Assembly (NCBI RefSeq): GCF_017832355.1
Contig: NZ_JAFIBY010000001.1
Location: 992,001-1,056,000 of the forward strand
Origin: Serratia sp. PL17
GTDB lineage: Bacteria; Pseudomonadota; Gammaproteobacteria; Enterobacterales; Enterobacteriaceae
Length of the DNA: 64,000 nt
Direction of reading: 5' to 3'
In this document: positions 48,549 through 59,869 of the stretch, one piece after another
How the letters are laid out: each line of letters begins with the position of its first letter
Position numbering within the stretch: position 1 is the stretch's first letter
Translations under genes and position numbers: made by a program
The notes under the pieces: model-generated
The model's input: the letters and a program-made list of their open reading frames with translations, nothing else
Database searches by the model: none
Told to the model about the DNA's origin: nothing

Positions 48549-48680
48549 TTAATAATGGTTGTAGTAGTGGCCAGGGCCACCACCGCCTCGGTGTCCACCA
48601 CCGTAAGGTCCGTAGCAACAGGCGCTAAGCGCCGTGGCCAGCACGGCAACGGTCAGCAGCAGTACAATACGCTTAATCAT
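48549..48680 (-). CDS. Small glycine/histidine-rich lipoprotein, 43 residues
   Basis: Reading the minus strand from ATG 48680 gives MIKRIVLLLTVAVLATALSA, a lipobox ending LSAC at Cys21, and a mature part of 23 residues beginning CCYGPYGGGHRGGGG and ending GHYYNHY. AGAGAG lies 7-12 bases before the ATG. The textbook lipoprotein signal, sensible stop and low-complexity Gly/His/Tyr tail make this a real small gene. No family recognised; function unknown. It stands alone, with AT-rich sequence on both sides (48384-48548 and 48681-48914 hold nothing else I can name). Confidence 0.8.
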   Translation of the reverse strand: MIKRIVLLLTVAVLATALSACCYGPYGGGHRGGGGPGHYYNHY

Positions 48681-48914
48681 AATAATATCTCTCTGGTGGG
48701 TGTTGGTTGAATTATAAATGTCGGTAGGGTACGCAGTACGTCAGTTATTCGTTAAACGTTGTTAGCAGCTATAATTATTTAAATAACGAAAAGTTGACTG
48801 TATGGATTGTGTAAAGGAGATGAAAACGATCTGAAAATAGGCTTTGGTGAGATAGGCGCAAAATAAACGCACTGATATAAACACCACAGCGAGAAAATAA
48901 AGTAGGAGCGTAAA

Positions 48915-49337
48915 ATGAAAAAGATCCTGTTGCTGGTGTGTTTACCGCTGCTGCTGCCGCTGGTTGCAAAGGCGGATGTCTCTATCGATATCAATGTACC
49001 GGGTGTTGCGGTGCATTTGGGGGATCAGGACCGTCGCGGCTACTATTGGGATGGATACGACTGGCGCCCACCACAATGGTGGCATGAACACCAGGGACGC
49101 GGTATTGGCGAACGAAACAACCGCGGTATGTATTGGGATGGTGGGCGTTGGCAACCCTCGCCGCCGCGCGGAAATGATCACCGTGGCCCTGAGCGAGGGG
49201 GTAACCCGTTCCACGGTGAGCGTGATCATCGTGATAACGGCAATCATCATGACAATGGCGACCGCGATAATGGCCGCGATCGTGACAATGGTCACGGCAA
49301 ACCCTATCCGCAAAACAATAACGACCCTCGCCGCTAA
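48915..49337 (+). CDS. DUF2502 family exported protein with Asp/Asn/His/Gly-rich tail
   Basis: A 140-residue protein with a signal peptide (MKKILLLVCLPLLLPLVAKA), a DUF2502-like segment (VHLGDQDRRGYYWDGYDW, then a second MYWDGGRWQP) and a long low-complexity tail from about residue 83 made of repeats of Asp, Asn, Arg, His and Gly (DNGNHHDNGDRDNGRDRDNG). DUF2502 proteins such as YpeC are small periplasmic proteins of unknown role. The tail could bind metal, which is a guess. GTAGGAGC lies before the ATG. Confidence 0.8.
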   Translation: MKKILLLVCLPLLLPLVAKADVSIDINVPGVAVHLGDQDRRGYYWDGYDWRPPQWWHEHQGRGIGERNNRGMYWDGGRWQPSPPRGNDHRGPERGGNPFHGERDHRDNGNHHDNGDRDNGRDRDNGHGKPYPQNNNDPRR

Positions 49338-49513
49338 TTGATTTAACGGCGGCTAATCTTGCCATCACCTGAGGGTTGTGGGCAGGATTAGCCGCTGTTT
49401 TCCTGCCGTAATCCTTATGCAATGCTTTCCCTTCTGAGGCTAACCCCCTAATATTTGACCCAGACGTCAATTATTCGGCCGCTGATCACGGCCAGCAGGG
49501 AACCGCCACACTT

Positions 49514-50521
49514 ATGTCAACCCGCCAGACTTTTACCTTATTGCTGCACAAACAGCGTCATCGCGATAAACGGCATCTCATGGTGTTGGCGTTGGGCGTT
49601 GCCGTTGCTTTTGTTTTCAGCCTCAGTGCCGGTGATATATGGCTTTGGCCCACGCAGTGGTCGAGTGAAACGGCGCAGCTCTTTGTCTGGCAATTACGCT
49701 TGCCCCGTGCGCTGGCGGTGATGTTGGTCGGGGCGAGCCTGGCGGTTGCGGGTGCGGTAATGCAGGCACTCTTTGAGAATCCGTTGGCCGAACCGGGTTT
49801 GCTGGGGGTGGCAAATGGCGCGGGTGTGGCGTTGGTGCTAACGGTGCTGTTGGGCAACGGCCTGCTGCCGGTGGCGATGATGAGCCTGAGCGCTATTGCC
49901 GGTGCATTGATAATGACTTTCCTGTTGCTCAGTTTTGCGCGGCGCAAGCGCTTGACCAATGCGCGTTTACTGCTGGTCGGCGTTGCCCTGGGCATTCTGT
50001 GCAGTGCCGTGATGACCTGGGCGGTGTATTTCAGTTCCAGTCTGGATTTGCGCCAACTTATGTATTGGATGATGGGAGGGTTTGGCGGCGTTGACTGGCG
50101 ACAGAAGTGGCTGGTATTGGCGCTGTTGCCCGTGTTGTTGTGGTTGTGCGTTCAGGGCAAGGCGCTGAACTTTATGGCGCTGGGGGAAGTGCAAGCTCGC
50201 CAGCTTGGCCTTTCTTTGCACCTCTGGCGCAACCTGCTGGTTTTAGCGATCGGCTGGCTGGTGGGGGTTAGCGTCGCCTTGGCGGGGGTGATCGGTTTCG
50301 TCGGTTTAGTGATACCGCATATACTGCGTCTGAGTGGCCTGACCAACCAACGTTATTTATTGCCCGGCTGCGCGTTGGCGGGCGCCGGCGTGTTGCTTGC
50401 GGCCGATGTCATGGCTCGTATTACTTTGCTGTCGGCTGAATTACCCATTGGTGTGGTGACCGCTACGTTGGGTGCACCTCTATTTATCTGGTTACTGATC
50501 CGGGTAAAAAGCGTAAGGTAG
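49514..50521 (+). CDS. btuC: Vitamin B12 ABC transporter permease BtuC
   Basis: A 335-residue FecCD-family permease with about ten membrane segments. Early motif [40 protein letters not shown], and the coupling region [29 protein letters not shown] are characteristic. BtuC dimers with BtuD import cobalamin delivered by BtuF. The gene is 41 bases ahead of btuE; order btuC-btuE-btuD matches E. coli. Confidence 0.96.
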   Translation: MSTRQTFTLLLHKQRHRDKRHLMVLALGVAVAFVFSLSAGDIWLWPTQWSSETAQLFVWQLRLPRALAVMLVGASLAVAGAVMQALFENPLAEPGLLGVANGAGVALVLTVLLGNGLLPVAMMSLSAIAGALIMTFLLLSFARRKRLTNARLLLVGVALGILCSAVMTWAVYFSSSLDLRQLMYWMMGGFGGVDWRQKWLVLALLPVLLWLCVQGKALNFMALGEVQARQLGLSLHLWRNLLVLAIGWLVGVSVALAGVIGFVGLVIPHILRLSGLTNQRYLLPGCALAGAGVLLAADVMARITLLSAELPIGVVTATLGAPLFIWLLIRVKSVR

Positions 50522-50562
50522 TTTCTCTGTTCATCTGCAAGCAAAACAAGAGGATAAAATCC

Positions 50563-51117
50563 ATGGCTCAACCGATTTATGACATTCCACTGAATACCAT
50601 CCAAAACCAGCCCACCACGCTGGGTACGTATAAAGGCCGCGTGTTACTGGTGGTGAATGTGGCATCAGAGTGCGGCTTGACGAAACAGTACGAAGGACTG
50701 GAAGCCTTATATGAAACCCACCGGGAGCAAGGTTTTGAAGTCCTGGGCTTTCCGTCTAACGAGTTCCTTGGGCAGGAACCAGGAAGCAACGAAGAGATCC
50801 TGGCTTTTTGCCGTGGCACCTTTGGCGTCCAGTTCCCGATGTTTGCCAAACTCGAAGTCAACAGTGAAAACCGGCATCCATTGTATCAGGCGCTGATCGC
50901 TGCAGAACCTCAAGCCGTTGCACCACAGGGCAGTGAGTTCCTGGCACGCATGAGCAGCAAGGGCCGGGCACCGAAGCAAACCGGCGATATTTTGTGGAAC
51001 TTTGAGAAATTCCTGATCGGGCGCGATGGCACTGTGATCCAGCGTTTCTCCCCGGACACAACGCCGGAAGATCCGATCTTGGTTGCTGCGGTTAAACAGG
51101 CGTTGGCCGAAAAATAA
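50563..51117 (+). CDS. btuE: Glutathione peroxidase-family thiol peroxidase BtuE
   Basis: A 184-residue peroxidase. The peroxidatic Cys is in VNVASECGLTKQYEGLEAL (cysteine, not selenocysteine), with the catalytic Gln/Asn/Trp context in FPSNEFLGQEPGS and LWNFEKFLI. E. coli BtuE reduces hydroperoxides with thioredoxin or glutathione and is not needed for B12 uptake despite its location. AGAGGA precedes the ATG. Confidence 0.96.
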   Translation: MAQPIYDIPLNTIQNQPTTLGTYKGRVLLVVNVASECGLTKQYEGLEALYETHREQGFEVLGFPSNEFLGQEPGSNEEILAFCRGTFGVQFPMFAKLEVNSENRHPLYQALIAAEPQAVAPQGSEFLARMSSKGRAPKQTGDILWNFEKFLIGRDGTVIQRFSPDTTPEDPILVAAVKQALAEK

Positions 51118-51137
51118 AGAGGGAGTGGTAATTAAGC

Positions 51138-51893
51138 ATGCTGCAACTCAGTCAGGTTGGGGTAGAAGGGCGTTTTACGCCGTTTTCAGCACAGGTCGAT
51201 GCTGGGTTGCAGTTTCACCTTATTGGTCCGAATGGCGCCGGTAAAAGCACGCTGCTGGCGCGACTGGCGGGTATATTGCCGGGTACAGGTGATATCTTGC
51301 TCGCCGGGAAACCATTGGAAGACTATCAGGGCCATGAGTTGGCGTTGCGCCGTGCCTATTTGAGCCAGCAACAGCCGCCGGTCGCGCTGATGCCCGTATT
51401 CCAATATCTGGAACTGCACCGCCCTGCGGGGGCCGAGGAAGAGGCTCTGGAAAGTACCCTTCTTTATCTCTGTCAGCGTCTGAAACTGATGGATAAATTG
51501 TCCCGCATGTTGACACAACTATCCGGCGGGGAGTGGCAACGGGTGCGGCTGGCGGCGGTATTGTTGCAAGTCTGGCCGACGGTCAATCCGCGGAGCCAAC
51601 TGTTGTTGCTGGACGAACCGACAAACAGTCTGGACGTGGCGCAGAAGGTTGCCCTGGATAGGTTGCTGCGGGAGTTTTGCCAAAGTGGGCGCAGTGCATT
51701 AGTTTGCGCGCATGACCTCAACCATACCTTGCAGCAGGCCGACCGAGTTTGGTTATTGCATGCAGGCCGTTTGGTTGCCCAGGGAGCCACGCAGGAAGTG
51801 ATGGAGCCGTTATTGCTTTCAACAATTTATGACGTGGATTTTCACTTGCAGGCGGTTGGCGATCAACGCTGGATTATGACCAAAACTGCATAG
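51138..51893 (+). CDS. btuD: Vitamin B12 ABC transporter ATPase BtuD
   Basis: A 251-residue ABC ATPase with Walker A GPNGAGKSTLLARL, signature LSGGEWQRVRLAAVL, Walker B LLLLDEPTNSLD and switch VCAHDLNHT. Drives BtuC. Begins 20 bases after btuE. In E. coli nlpC follows directly; here the arn operon lies between. Confidence 0.96.
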   Translation: MLQLSQVGVEGRFTPFSAQVDAGLQFHLIGPNGAGKSTLLARLAGILPGTGDILLAGKPLEDYQGHELALRRAYLSQQQPPVALMPVFQYLELHRPAGAEEEALESTLLYLCQRLKLMDKLSRMLTQLSGGEWQRVRLAAVLLQVWPTVNPRSQLLLLDEPTNSLDVAQKVALDRLLREFCQSGRSALVCAHDLNHTLQQADRVWLLHAGRLVAQGATQEVMEPLLLSTIYDVDFHLQAVGDQRWIMTKTA

Positions 51894-52156
51894 TCCGTTA
51901 GCACGGTTAAAATTCACCCTAAACGAAAATTAAACGGACCCGATATAAATAGCGAGATAACGGTCGGCGTTATTTCCCTTTTTGCTTAAAATTGTCTGTC
52001 CAATCTTGAAAACCGTCGCTGACGTGCTACGATGATTAAGTTCAAAAATAATAAGTAAATAATTATAAATTACTATAACTAATTGATTATCAAATCAATT
52101 TGATTTTATGATGATGGCCCTCGCAGATCAGATAGTTAACTGATAATAAATCGCAT

Positions 52157-52173
52157 CTTAAGGTTTAGTTAAG
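52157..52173 (+). promoter_or_regulatory. PmrA box upstream of the arn operon
   Basis: CTTAAG-N5-GTTAAG agrees with the PmrA (BasR) direct-repeat consensus (C/T)TTAA(G/T)-N5-(C/T)TTAA(G/T) at 11 of 12 positions, 121 bases before arnB. PmrA is the known activator of arn in enterobacteria. The rest of 51894-52293 is AT-rich leader sequence with no other gene. Confidence 0.8.
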
Positions 52174-52293
52174 CTTGCGGCCGTACATTGGCAGTTAATC
52201 AACCAGGAACGATTCTCTCTGGCGTTTAATATCCGTTAAATAAAAGAGATCTACAGTGTCATTAAAAGAAGTTTGATACGTTTGGGGTTAACT

Positions 52294-53448
52294 ATGGATC
52301 AATTTTTACCTTTCTCACGCCCAGCGATTGGCGATGAAGAAATCGCGGCGGTAGAAAGGGTATTGCGCTCAGGTTGGATCACTACCGGGCCGCAAAATCA
52401 GCAGTTGGAAAGTGAGTTTTGCGCCACCTTCGGCTGTAAACATGCCATTGCTGTTTGTTCCGCCACCGCCGGTATGCATATCACCCTGATGGCTCTGGGT
52501 ATTGGCCCAGGCGACGAAGTTATCACTCCCTCACAGACCTGGGTTTCCACCCTCAACATGATTGAATTGCTCGGCGCGACGCCGGTAATGATTGACGTTG
52601 ACCGCGATACGCTGATGGTCAGCGCCAGCGATGTTGAAGCAGCGATTACGGCAAAAACCAAAGCTATTGTTCCGGTACATTACGCTGGCGCACCACTGCA
52701 AATGGACGCGTTGCGCGATGTGGCTCAACGCCACAACATTCCTCTGATTGAAGACGCGGCCCACGCCGTCGGTTCCCGTTACAACGGTGAGTGGGTCGGT
52801 GCTCGTGGCACGGCCATCTTCTCATTCCACGCGATTAAGAATCTGACCTGCGCCGAAGGCGGCCTGATTGCCACCGACGACGATGAATTGGCGGATCGCC
52901 TGCGTTGTTTGAAATTCCACGGTTTGGCCGTTGATGCGTTTGACCGCCAGCAACTGGGGCGCAAACCTCAGGCTGAAGTGGTCGAGCCTGGCTACAAATA
53001 CAATCTTTCTGATATCCATGCGGCCATCGCCGTGGTGCAACTGGCACGCTTGCCGCAGCTTAATGCTCGCCGTAAAGCGCTGGCGCAGCGTTATCTCACC
53101 GCGTTGGAAGGCTCGCCTTTCCTGCCGCTGGGTTTGCCGGATTACCCGCATGACCACGCATGGCATCTGTTTATGGTACGCGTTGATGCCGAGCGCTGTG
53201 GGATCGACCGCGATCAACTGATGGAACGCTTGAAAGAAGTCGGTATTGGCACCGGTCTGCATTTCCGCGCGGCCCATACTCAAAAGTTTTATCGTGAACG
53301 TTATCCGCAGCTGTCTTTGCCGAATACTGAATGGAACTCGGCGCGCCTGTGTACCTTACCGCTATTCCCTGATATGACCGACGACGATGTTGATCGCGTG
53401 GTCAAAGCCTTGTCTTCTGTTGTGGAGTCGTTACGTGTCTCGCGTTGA
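52294..53448 (+). CDS. arnB: UDP-4-amino-4-deoxy-L-arabinose aminotransferase ArnB
   Basis: A 384-residue DegT/DnrJ/EryC1-type PLP enzyme. [16 protein letters not shown] is the usual start (ATG 52294, chosen over an upstream TTG). The PLP lysine is Lys182 in [14 protein letters not shown]. It transaminates the UDP-4-keto-pentose made by ArnA to UDP-L-Ara4N. First gene of arnBCADTEF, preceded by a PmrA box. Confidence 0.97.
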   Translation: MDQFLPFSRPAIGDEEIAAVERVLRSGWITTGPQNQQLESEFCATFGCKHAIAVCSATAGMHITLMALGIGPGDEVITPSQTWVSTLNMIELLGATPVMIDVDRDTLMVSASDVEAAITAKTKAIVPVHYAGAPLQMDALRDVAQRHNIPLIEDAAHAVGSRYNGEWVGARGTAIFSFHAIKNLTCAEGGLIATDDDELADRLRCLKFHGLAVDAFDRQQLGRKPQAEVVEPGYKYNLSDIHAAIAVVQLARLPQLNARRKALAQRYLTALEGSPFLPLGLPDYPHDHAWHLFMVRVDAERCGIDRDQLMERLKEVGIGTGLHFRAAHTQKFYRERYPQLSLPNTEWNSARLCTLPLFPDMTDDDVDRVVKALSSVVESLRVSR

Positions 53449-54415
53449 ACCGATAAAAAAAGTTTCGGTGGTGATCCCGGTATACAACGAGCAGGAAAGC
53501 TTACCTGCTTTGCTTGAGCGTACCAGTGCTGCCTGTAAACAATTGACCCAACCTTATGAAATTATCCTGGTCGATGACGGCAGCAGTGACAACTCTGCTG
53601 ACATGTTGACCGCCGCGGCTGAACAGCCAGGCAGCTGTGTTATTGCGGTATTGCTTAACCGTAACTACGGTCAGCATTCGGCGATCATGGCCGGTTTCAA
53701 CCAGGTGAGTGGCGATCTGGTGATTACACTGGATGCCGATTTGCAAAACCCACCAGAAGAGATCCCGCGTTTAGTGCGCGTGGCGGAAGAAGGCTACGAC
53801 GTTGTGGGCACCGTGCGTGCTAATCGTCAGGATTCCTGGTTCCGCAAAAGTGCCTCGCGCATCATCAATATGATGATCCAACGCGCCACTGGCAAATCGA
53901 TGGGGGATTACGGTTGCATGCTACGTGCTTACCGTCGCCATATTATCGAGGCGATGCTTAACTGCCACGAGCGCAGCACCTTCATCCCTATCCTGGCGAA
54001 TACCTTCGCCCGCCGCACCACAGAAATTGAAGTGCTGCATGCTGAGCGTGAGTTTGGCGATTCCAAATACAGCCTGATGAAGCTGATTAACCTGATGTAT
54101 GACCTGATCACCTGCTTGACGACAACACCGCTGCGTTTGCTCAGCGTTGTCGGCAGCGTGATAGCTCTCTCAGGTTTCATACTGGCAGTGCTGTTGATCG
54201 CTCTGCGTTTGATTATGGGACCTGAATGGTCAGGCGGCGGGGTGTTCACCCTGTTTGCCGTATTGTTTACCTTTATCGGCGCCCAATTTGTCGGCATGGG
54301 CCTGCTGGGCGAGTACATCGGTCGTATCTATACCGACGTGCGTGCTCGTCCCCGTTATTTTGTTCAGAAAGTGGTCGGTGAACAACCGACTCACAATACT
54401 CAGGAAGAAGAATAA
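53435..54415 (+). CDS. arnC: Undecaprenyl-phosphate 4-deoxy-4-formamido-L-arabinose transferase ArnC
   Basis: A 326-residue GT2 enzyme: [19 protein letters not shown] and the DXD-type [14 protein letters not shown], with two C-terminal membrane segments ([38 protein letters not shown]). It transfers formyl-Ara4N to undecaprenyl phosphate on the cytoplasmic face. GTG 53435 is the start: GGAG seven bases before and the family N-terminus [15 protein letters not shown]; it overlaps the arnB end by 14 bases. Confidence 0.95.
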   Translation: MSRVEPIKKVSVVIPVYNEQESLPALLERTSAACKQLTQPYEIILVDDGSSDNSADMLTAAAEQPGSCVIAVLLNRNYGQHSAIMAGFNQVSGDLVITLDADLQNPPEEIPRLVRVAEEGYDVVGTVRANRQDSWFRKSASRIINMMIQRATGKSMGDYGCMLRAYRRHIIEAMLNCHERSTFIPILANTFARRTTEIEVLHAEREFGDSKYSLMKLINLMYDLITCLTTTPLRLLSVVGSVIALSGFILAVLLIALRLIMGPEWSGGGVFTLFAVLFTFIGAQFVGMGLLGEYIGRIYTDVRARPRYFVQKVVGEQPTHNTQEEE

Positions 54416-56397
54416 TGAAAGCTATTGTATTTGCTTACCATGATATTGGCTGCGCAGGCCTGAAAGCGCTAACTGACGCAGGCTATGATGTTCAAGCGGT
54501 ATTCACGCATACCGACGATCCTGGTGAGAACAACTTTTTCTCCTCCGTTGCCCGCTTGGGTGCAGAATTGGAGTTGCCGGTTTATGCGCCGGATGACGTT
54601 AACCACCCGCTGTGGATCGAGCGTATCCGTCAGATGCAGCCGGACGTTATTTTCTCATTCTATTATCGCAATCTGCTGAGCGACGAACTTCTGTCACTGG
54701 CCCCGAAAGGCGGTTTCAACCTGCACGGTTCATTGCTGCCACACTACCGCGGCCGTGCACCAGTGAACTGGGTGTTGGTGAATGGCGAAACCGAAACCGG
54801 TGCGACGCTGCATAAAATGGTCAAGCGCCCAGATGCGGGTGACATCGTTGGTCAACGTAAAGTAACCATTGCCGCTGAAGACACAGCTCTGACGCTGCAC
54901 AAAAAAGTGTTGGAAGCCGCGCAGGTACTGCTGAAAGACGAGCTGCCAAAACTGAAAAACGGTACCGCCACGTTCACCGCGCAAAACGAAGCCGAAGCCA
55001 GCTATTTTGGCCGTCGCACTGCGGCAGACGGTGAAATTCTGTGGCATAAATCCGCGCAGGAAATCAACAACCTGGTGCGTGCTGTTACCGAACCTTACCC
55101 AGGCGCTTTCAGCTACCTTGGCCAGCGTAAATTGATCGTTTGGCGCGCTCGCGTGCTGGATACACAGCACGACAAACAACCGGGTACTGTGCTCAGCACT
55201 TCTCCGCTGGTTATTGCCTGCGGTGAAGGCGCACTGGAAATCGTTGCCGGTCAAAACGATGCGGGTCTGTACGTACAGGGCAGCCGTCTGGCACAGGAAA
55301 TGGGTATCGTCACCGATGTGCGCCTGGCTGCCAAGCCAAACGCAGTGATGAAGCGCAGAACGCGTGTGCTGATTCTCGGGGTTAACGGCTTCATCGGTAA
55401 CCACCTGACCGAACGCCTGCTGCGTGATGACCGTTACGATATCTACGGCTTGGATATTGGCTCTGATGCTATCAGCCGTTTCCTTGATAACCCGCGCTTC
55501 CACTTTGTGGAAGGTGACATCAGCATTCACTCCGAGTGGATCGAGTATCACATTAAAAAATGTGACGTCGTTCTGCCGCTGGTGGCTATTGCGACGCCAA
55601 TCGAATATACCCGCAACCCACTGCGCGTGTTCGAGCTGGATTTTGAAGAAAACTTGAAAATCGTCCGCGACTGCGTGAAATACAATAAGCGCATTATCTT
55701 CCCGTCCACCTCTGAAGTGTATGGCATGTGTGACGATAAGGAATTTGACGAAGACCACTCACGTCTGATTGTTGGGCCAATCAACAAACAGCGCTGGATT
55801 TATTCCGTGTCCAAACAGTTGCTGGATCGGGTTATCTGGGCATACGGTGCCAAAGAAGGCCTGAAGTTCACGCTGTTCCGTCCATTTAACTGGATGGGGC
55901 CACGTCTGGATAACCTGGATGCTGCGCGTATTGGTTCTTCCCGTGCTATTACCCAGTTGATCCTTAATCTGGTTGAAGGTTCTCCAATCAAATTGATGGA
56001 CGGCGGGGCGCAGAAACGTTGCTTCACTGACATCAACGACGGTATCGAGGCGCTGTTCCGCATTATCGAAAACCGTGATGGCCTGTGTGACGGCCAGATC
56101 GTCAACATTGGTAACCCGACCAACGAAGCCAGCATCCGCGAATTAGCAGAAATGCTGCTTGAAAGCTTCAACAACCACCCGCTGCGCGATCGCTTCCCGC
56201 CGTTTGCCGGCTTCAAAGATGTGGAAAGCAGCAGCTACTACGGTAAAGGCTATCAGGACGTTGAGCACCGTACGCCAAGTATCAAGAATGCGCGTCGCCT
56301 GCTGGATTGGCAGCCGACCATCGCGATGCAGCAAACCGTTGCTGATACGCTGGATTACTTCTTGCGCACAACCGTTCAGGAAGGTGACGGTGCATGA
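54415..56397 (+). CDS. arnA: Bifunctional UDP-glucuronate decarboxylase / UDP-Ara4N formyltransferase ArnA
   Basis: A 660-residue two-domain enzyme. Residues 1-300 are the formyltransferase ([19 protein letters not shown] with the catalytic Asn/His, and [10 protein letters not shown] with the Asp). Residues 315-660 are the SDR decarboxylase with NAD motif [25 protein letters not shown] and catalytic YSVSK. The order is that of E. coli ArnA, and both active sites look intact. ATG overlaps the arnC stop. Confidence 0.97.
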   Translation: MKAIVFAYHDIGCAGLKALTDAGYDVQAVFTHTDDPGENNFFSSVARLGAELELPVYAPDDVNHPLWIERIRQMQPDVIFSFYYRNLLSDELLSLAPKGGFNLHGSLLPHYRGRAPVNWVLVNGETETGATLHKMVKRPDAGDIVGQRKVTIAAEDTALTLHKKVLEAAQVLLKDELPKLKNGTATFTAQNEAEASYFGRRTAADGEILWHKSAQEINNLVRAVTEPYPGAFSYLGQRKLIVWRARVLDTQHDKQPGTVLSTSPLVIACGEGALEIVAGQNDAGLYVQGSRLAQEMGIVTDVRLAAKPNAVMKRRTRVLILGVNGFIGNHLTERLLRDDRYDIYGLDIGSDAISRFLDNPRFHFVEGDISIHSEWIEYHIKKCDVVLPLVAIATPIEYTRNPLRVFELDFEENLKIVRDCVKYNKRIIFPSTSEVYGMCDDKEFDEDHSRLIVGPINKQRWIYSVSKQLLDRVIWAYGAKEGLKFTLFRPFNWMGPRLDNLDAARIGSSRAITQLILNLVEGSPIKLMDGGAQKRCFTDINDGIEALFRIIENRDGLCDGQIVNIGNPTNEASIRELAEMLLESFNNHPLRDRFPPFAGFKDVESSSYYGKGYQDVEHRTPSIKNARRLLDWQPTIAMQQTVADTLDYFLRTTVQEGDGA

Positions 56398-57299
56398 AGA
56401 AAGTCGGTCTGCGAGTTGATGTAGATACCTTCAGCGGCACCCGGGAAGGGGTGCCGCAGTTGCTGGAGTTGTTTGACAAGTACAATATTCAGGCCAGTTT
56501 CTTTTTCAGCGTAGGACCGGACAATATGGGGCGCCATCTTTGGCGCCTTTTGCGTCCGAAATTCCTGTGGAAAATGCTGCGTTCTAACGCAGCATCACTG
56601 TATGGCTTGGACATTTTGCTGGCTGGCACAGCCTGGCCGGGACGCAATATCTCCCGTCGGCTGGGGCCGTTGATGAAACTTACCGCAGAGGCCGGGCATG
56701 AGGTGGGGTTACATGCCTGGGATCATCAGGGTTGGCAAGCCAAAGTCGCGCGCTGGTCTGAGGCTGAGCTGACGCAGCAGGTTCAACTTGGGGTGGACGC
56801 ACTGGCTGCCAGTACCGGTCAGCCGGTTAAATGTTCAGCGGTTGCCGGTTGGCGTGCAGATACGCGGGTGTTGGAAGTGAAGCAGCGCTTTGGTTTTCAT
56901 TACAACAGCGATTGTCGTGGTACACATCCCTTCCGCCCTGTGTTAAGCGATGGCCGCCTGGGAACCGTACAGATTCCAGTCACGCTACCGACCTTCGATG
57001 AGGTGATTGGTAGCGAAGTGAGTATGGCTGACTTTAACGATTACATTCTGCGGGCCATTGAAAGCGATCCGGGTGTGCCGGTATATACCATTCACACTGA
57101 AGTTGAAGGTATGTCACAGGCAGCCATGTTTGAGCAGTTACTGCAGCGGGCGCAACGGCAGGGCATAGAATTCTGTCCGTTAAGCGCACTGTTGCCCCAA
57201 GATTTGGCGTCATTGCCATTGGGCCGCGTCGAGCGTGCTCCTTTCCCTGGCCGCGAAGGTTGGCTGGGCTGTCAAACCGATGTGAAGGACGATTCATGA
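56394..57299 (+). CDS. arnD: 4-Deoxy-4-formamido-L-arabinose-phosphoundecaprenol deformylase ArnD
   Basis: A 301-residue NodB-type polysaccharide deacetylase homologue. The metal site is in [13 protein letters not shown] and the His pair in [13 protein letters not shown]. It removes the formyl group from the undecaprenyl-linked sugar before flipping. Overlaps arnA by 4 bases (ATGA). Confidence 0.96.
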   Translation: MKKVGLRVDVDTFSGTREGVPQLLELFDKYNIQASFFFSVGPDNMGRHLWRLLRPKFLWKMLRSNAASLYGLDILLAGTAWPGRNISRRLGPLMKLTAEAGHEVGLHAWDHQGWQAKVARWSEAELTQQVQLGVDALAASTGQPVKCSAVAGWRADTRVLEVKQRFGFHYNSDCRGTHPFRPVLSDGRLGTVQIPVTLPTFDEVIGSEVSMADFNDYILRAIESDPGVPVYTIHTEVEGMSQAAMFEQLLQRAQRQGIEFCPLSALLPQDLASLPLGRVERAPFPGREGWLGCQTDVKDDS

Positions 57300-58963
57300 A
57301 GGCGCTAAAAGGATCATGGGCCATTTTATTGGCCATTTTTTTTGCTTTGGTTTACCTGATTCCTCTCAACGGTCGCCTGTTATGGCAACCAGATGAAACT
57401 CGCTATGCTGAAATTAGCCGAGAGATGCTGCAACGTGGCGACTGGGTCGTGCCGCATTTGCTCGGTCTGCGCTATTTTGAAAAACCGGTTGCTGGCTATT
57501 GGTTCAACAACATCAGCCAATGGTTGTTTGGTGATACTAACTTTGCGGTGCGCTTTGGTTCGGTATTTAGCACAGGCATGACGGCGTTGTTGGTATTTGT
57601 ACTGGCAATGCTGATGTGGCGCAATGCCCACCGCGCTTGCCTGGCGGTACTGATTTTCCTGTCTATGGTGCTGGTTTTCAGCATCGGTACCTACAGCGTA
57701 TTGGATCCGATGATCTCGTTGTGGCTGGCCGCAGCCATGGTCAGCTATTATATGACGCTGAAAGCCACCACGGTTAAAGGCAAACTGGGTGGCTACGTGC
57801 TGCTGGGCTTGGCCTGTGGAATGGGCTTTATGACCAAGGGGTTCCTGGCACTGGCGGTACCGGTGATTGCGGTGATCCCGATCGTTATACAACAGCGGCG
57901 GATTAAAGATCTGTTGATTTATGGCCCTGTGGCGATCGTGGTTGCCGTGTTGCTGAGCTTGCCTTGGGCGTTGGCGATTGCACAACGTGAACCGGACTTT
58001 TGGAATTACTTCTTCTGGGTTGAGCATATTCAGCGATTCGCCGAAGACAATGCCCAACATAAAGCGCCATTCTGGTATTACCTCCCGATTCTGATGGCTG
58101 CTGTATTGCCATGGCTGGCACTTTTGCCGGGGGCGCTGCTCAAAGGCTGGCGTGAACGCGTCCAACGGCCTGAGCTGTTCTTCCTGCTCAGTTGGGTGAT
58201 GATGCCGCTGATCTTCTTCAGCATCGCCAAGGGCAAGTTGCCAACCTATATTCTGCCATGCATGGCACCGATGGCGTTGTTAATGGCGGCGTATGCTGAA
58301 GATTGCGTGGCGGCACTGCGCAATAAGGTCTTCAAGGTTAACGCCGTATTAAACGGATTGTTTGGCTTAATCGGCATCGTGGCGCTGCTGCTCCTGGGCT
58401 CCGGGTTACTGCCGAAAGTGCATTTGTTTACTGCACAAGAGTGGCCGAAGATCGTCATCGGCATTATCGCCTTTGCCGGTTGGTTGCTGTTTGCTGTCGT
58501 ATCGGTGCGCAATAATGCAAAACGCTGGAGCTGGGCGGCGGCTTGCCCGTTGCTGCTGTGCCTGCTGATTGGTTATGCTATTCCACAACAGGTCACTGAC
58601 TCCAAATTGCCGCAAAACTTCGCGCAGACCAATATGGCTGAGTTAAGCCACAGCCGTTATGTACTGACTGATAGCGTTGGCGTGGCTGCGGGTTTGGCCT
58701 GGGAATTGAAGCGCAGCGATGTACTGATGTTTAACCAGAAGGGAGAAGTTTCCTATGGCTTGGATTACGCAGATGCGCGTAGCCATTTCATCAGCGATGC
58801 GGACTTCCCACAGTGGTTGGAACAGGCACGTAAGCAGGGCGATGTTTCACTGGTCTTGCAGTTGTCCCGTGGCGAAAGCATTGAACAGCAAAATCTGCCG
58901 CCGGCGGATAAGGTGCAGGTAATGAACCGTCTGGCATTGTTCTGGTATCAGCAGCAGCCATGA
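57296..58963 (+). CDS. arnT: Undecaprenyl phosphate-alpha-Ara4N transferase ArnT (PmrK)
   Basis: A 555-residue GT83 membrane glycosyltransferase of the PMT clan. N-terminal [20 protein letters not shown], then the periplasmic loop [18 protein letters not shown] with the catalytic acidic residues, a dozen membrane segments and a soluble C-terminal domain (after about residue 440). It adds L-Ara4N to lipid A phosphates and so lowers affinity for polymyxin. ATG 57296 overlaps the arnD stop. Confidence 0.97.
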   Translation: MKALKGSWAILLAIFFALVYLIPLNGRLLWQPDETRYAEISREMLQRGDWVVPHLLGLRYFEKPVAGYWFNNISQWLFGDTNFAVRFGSVFSTGMTALLVFVLAMLMWRNAHRACLAVLIFLSMVLVFSIGTYSVLDPMISLWLAAAMVSYYMTLKATTVKGKLGGYVLLGLACGMGFMTKGFLALAVPVIAVIPIVIQQRRIKDLLIYGPVAIVVAVLLSLPWALAIAQREPDFWNYFFWVEHIQRFAEDNAQHKAPFWYYLPILMAAVLPWLALLPGALLKGWRERVQRPELFFLLSWVMMPLIFFSIAKGKLPTYILPCMAPMALLMAAYAEDCVAALRNKVFKVNAVLNGLFGLIGIVALLLLGSGLLPKVHLFTAQEWPKIVIGIIAFAGWLLFAVVSVRNNAKRWSWAAACPLLLCLLIGYAIPQQVTDSKLPQNFAQTNMAELSHSRYVLTDSVGVAAGLAWELKRSDVLMFNQKGEVSYGLDYADARSHFISDADFPQWLEQARKQGDVSLVLQLSRGESIEQQNLPPADKVQVMNRLALFWYQQQP

Positions 58964-59307
58964 TCATCGGCTATCTGTTGGTCATTGTGGTCAGCTTGCT
59001 CACCTGTGGTGGGCAGCTGTGCCAGAAACAGGCCGCCCAGTGCTGGCAGTTGGCTCCCGCCGTCAGGCGGGGGCCAACGCTGCGTTGGTTGGCACTGGCG
59101 GTGTTGTTGTTAGGGTTAGGTATGGCCGTGTGGCTTAACGTATTACAACGTTTGCCGCTCAGTTTGGCCTATCCGACACTCAGTCTGAACTTTGTGTTGG
59201 TGACGCTTGCCGCCCGTTGGTTGTTTAAAGAACCGACTACCGTACGGCATTGGTGGGGGGTAGGTTCGATTATGCTGGGGATCCTGCTGATGAGTATAAA
59301 TCCATGA
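58960..59307 (+). CDS. arnE: Ara4N-phosphoundecaprenol flippase subunit ArnE
   Basis: A 115-residue small-multidrug-resistance-type membrane protein with four segments ([64 protein letters not shown]). With ArnF it flips the lipid-linked sugar to the periplasmic face. Four-base overlap with arnT. Confidence 0.94.
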   Translation: MIIGYLLVIVVSLLTCGGQLCQKQAAQCWQLAPAVRRGPTLRWLALAVLLLGLGMAVWLNVLQRLPLSLAYPTLSLNFVLVTLAARWLFKEPTTVRHWWGVGSIMLGILLMSINP

Positions 59308-59696
59308 GGGGCTATGCCTGGGGCGCTGCCAGCGTCCTGCTGGTTACGCTGGCACAGCTGTTGATGAAGTGGGGAATGTCACAGATCCCACTGATGTCAT
59401 TTGCTGACGTCACTCTCAGCCTGTTTAGCCAATACTGGTTACCACTTCTGGCGGTCAGTGGCGGTATTTTCGGCTATGCATTGTCAATGTTATGCTGGTT
59501 CTTCGCGCTCCACCATTTGCCTCTTAACCGTGCTTATCCCTTGCTGAGTGTCAGTTATGCGTTGGTCTATCTGGCGGCGGTGATTTTGCCATGGTTTAAC
59601 GAATCGGCTACCTTACTGAAAACATTGGGTACGCTGTTTATCCTGTTTGGCGTGTGGTTGATTAACAGCCAAGCCACGGTAAAAACGCCCCAATAG
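59304..59696 (+). CDS. arnF: Ara4N-phosphoundecaprenol flippase subunit ArnF
   Basis: A 130-residue partner of ArnE with four membrane segments ([64 protein letters not shown]). ATG 59304 overlaps the arnE stop; earlier in-frame codons are inside arnE. Last gene of the operon; no clear terminator was seen in the 173-base gap before nlpC. Confidence 0.93.
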   Translation: MRGYAWGAASVLLVTLAQLLMKWGMSQIPLMSFADVTLSLFSQYWLPLLAVSGGIFGYALSMLCWFFALHHLPLNRAYPLLSVSYALVYLAAVILPWFNESATLLKTLGTLFILFGVWLINSQATVKTPQ

Positions 59697-59869
59697 CACA
59701 AAAACTGCCGCTAATACGATTATCTCCTTCACAGCGCTTGCCTTTTTCCCCCGGTGGGGGATAAATTAGCCCAAAATAGCGATCTCCTTACGTGGTGCCA
59801 GCTTTGCCTCGCAGGCGGTAGGCTTTACCGGACGGCATGATGCGGCAGCGTGTTCAATGAAGGGATATT

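Noticed and set aside
54730-55758. 342-codon frame antisense to arnA
   Set aside because: Shadow of arnA; no start signal or motif.
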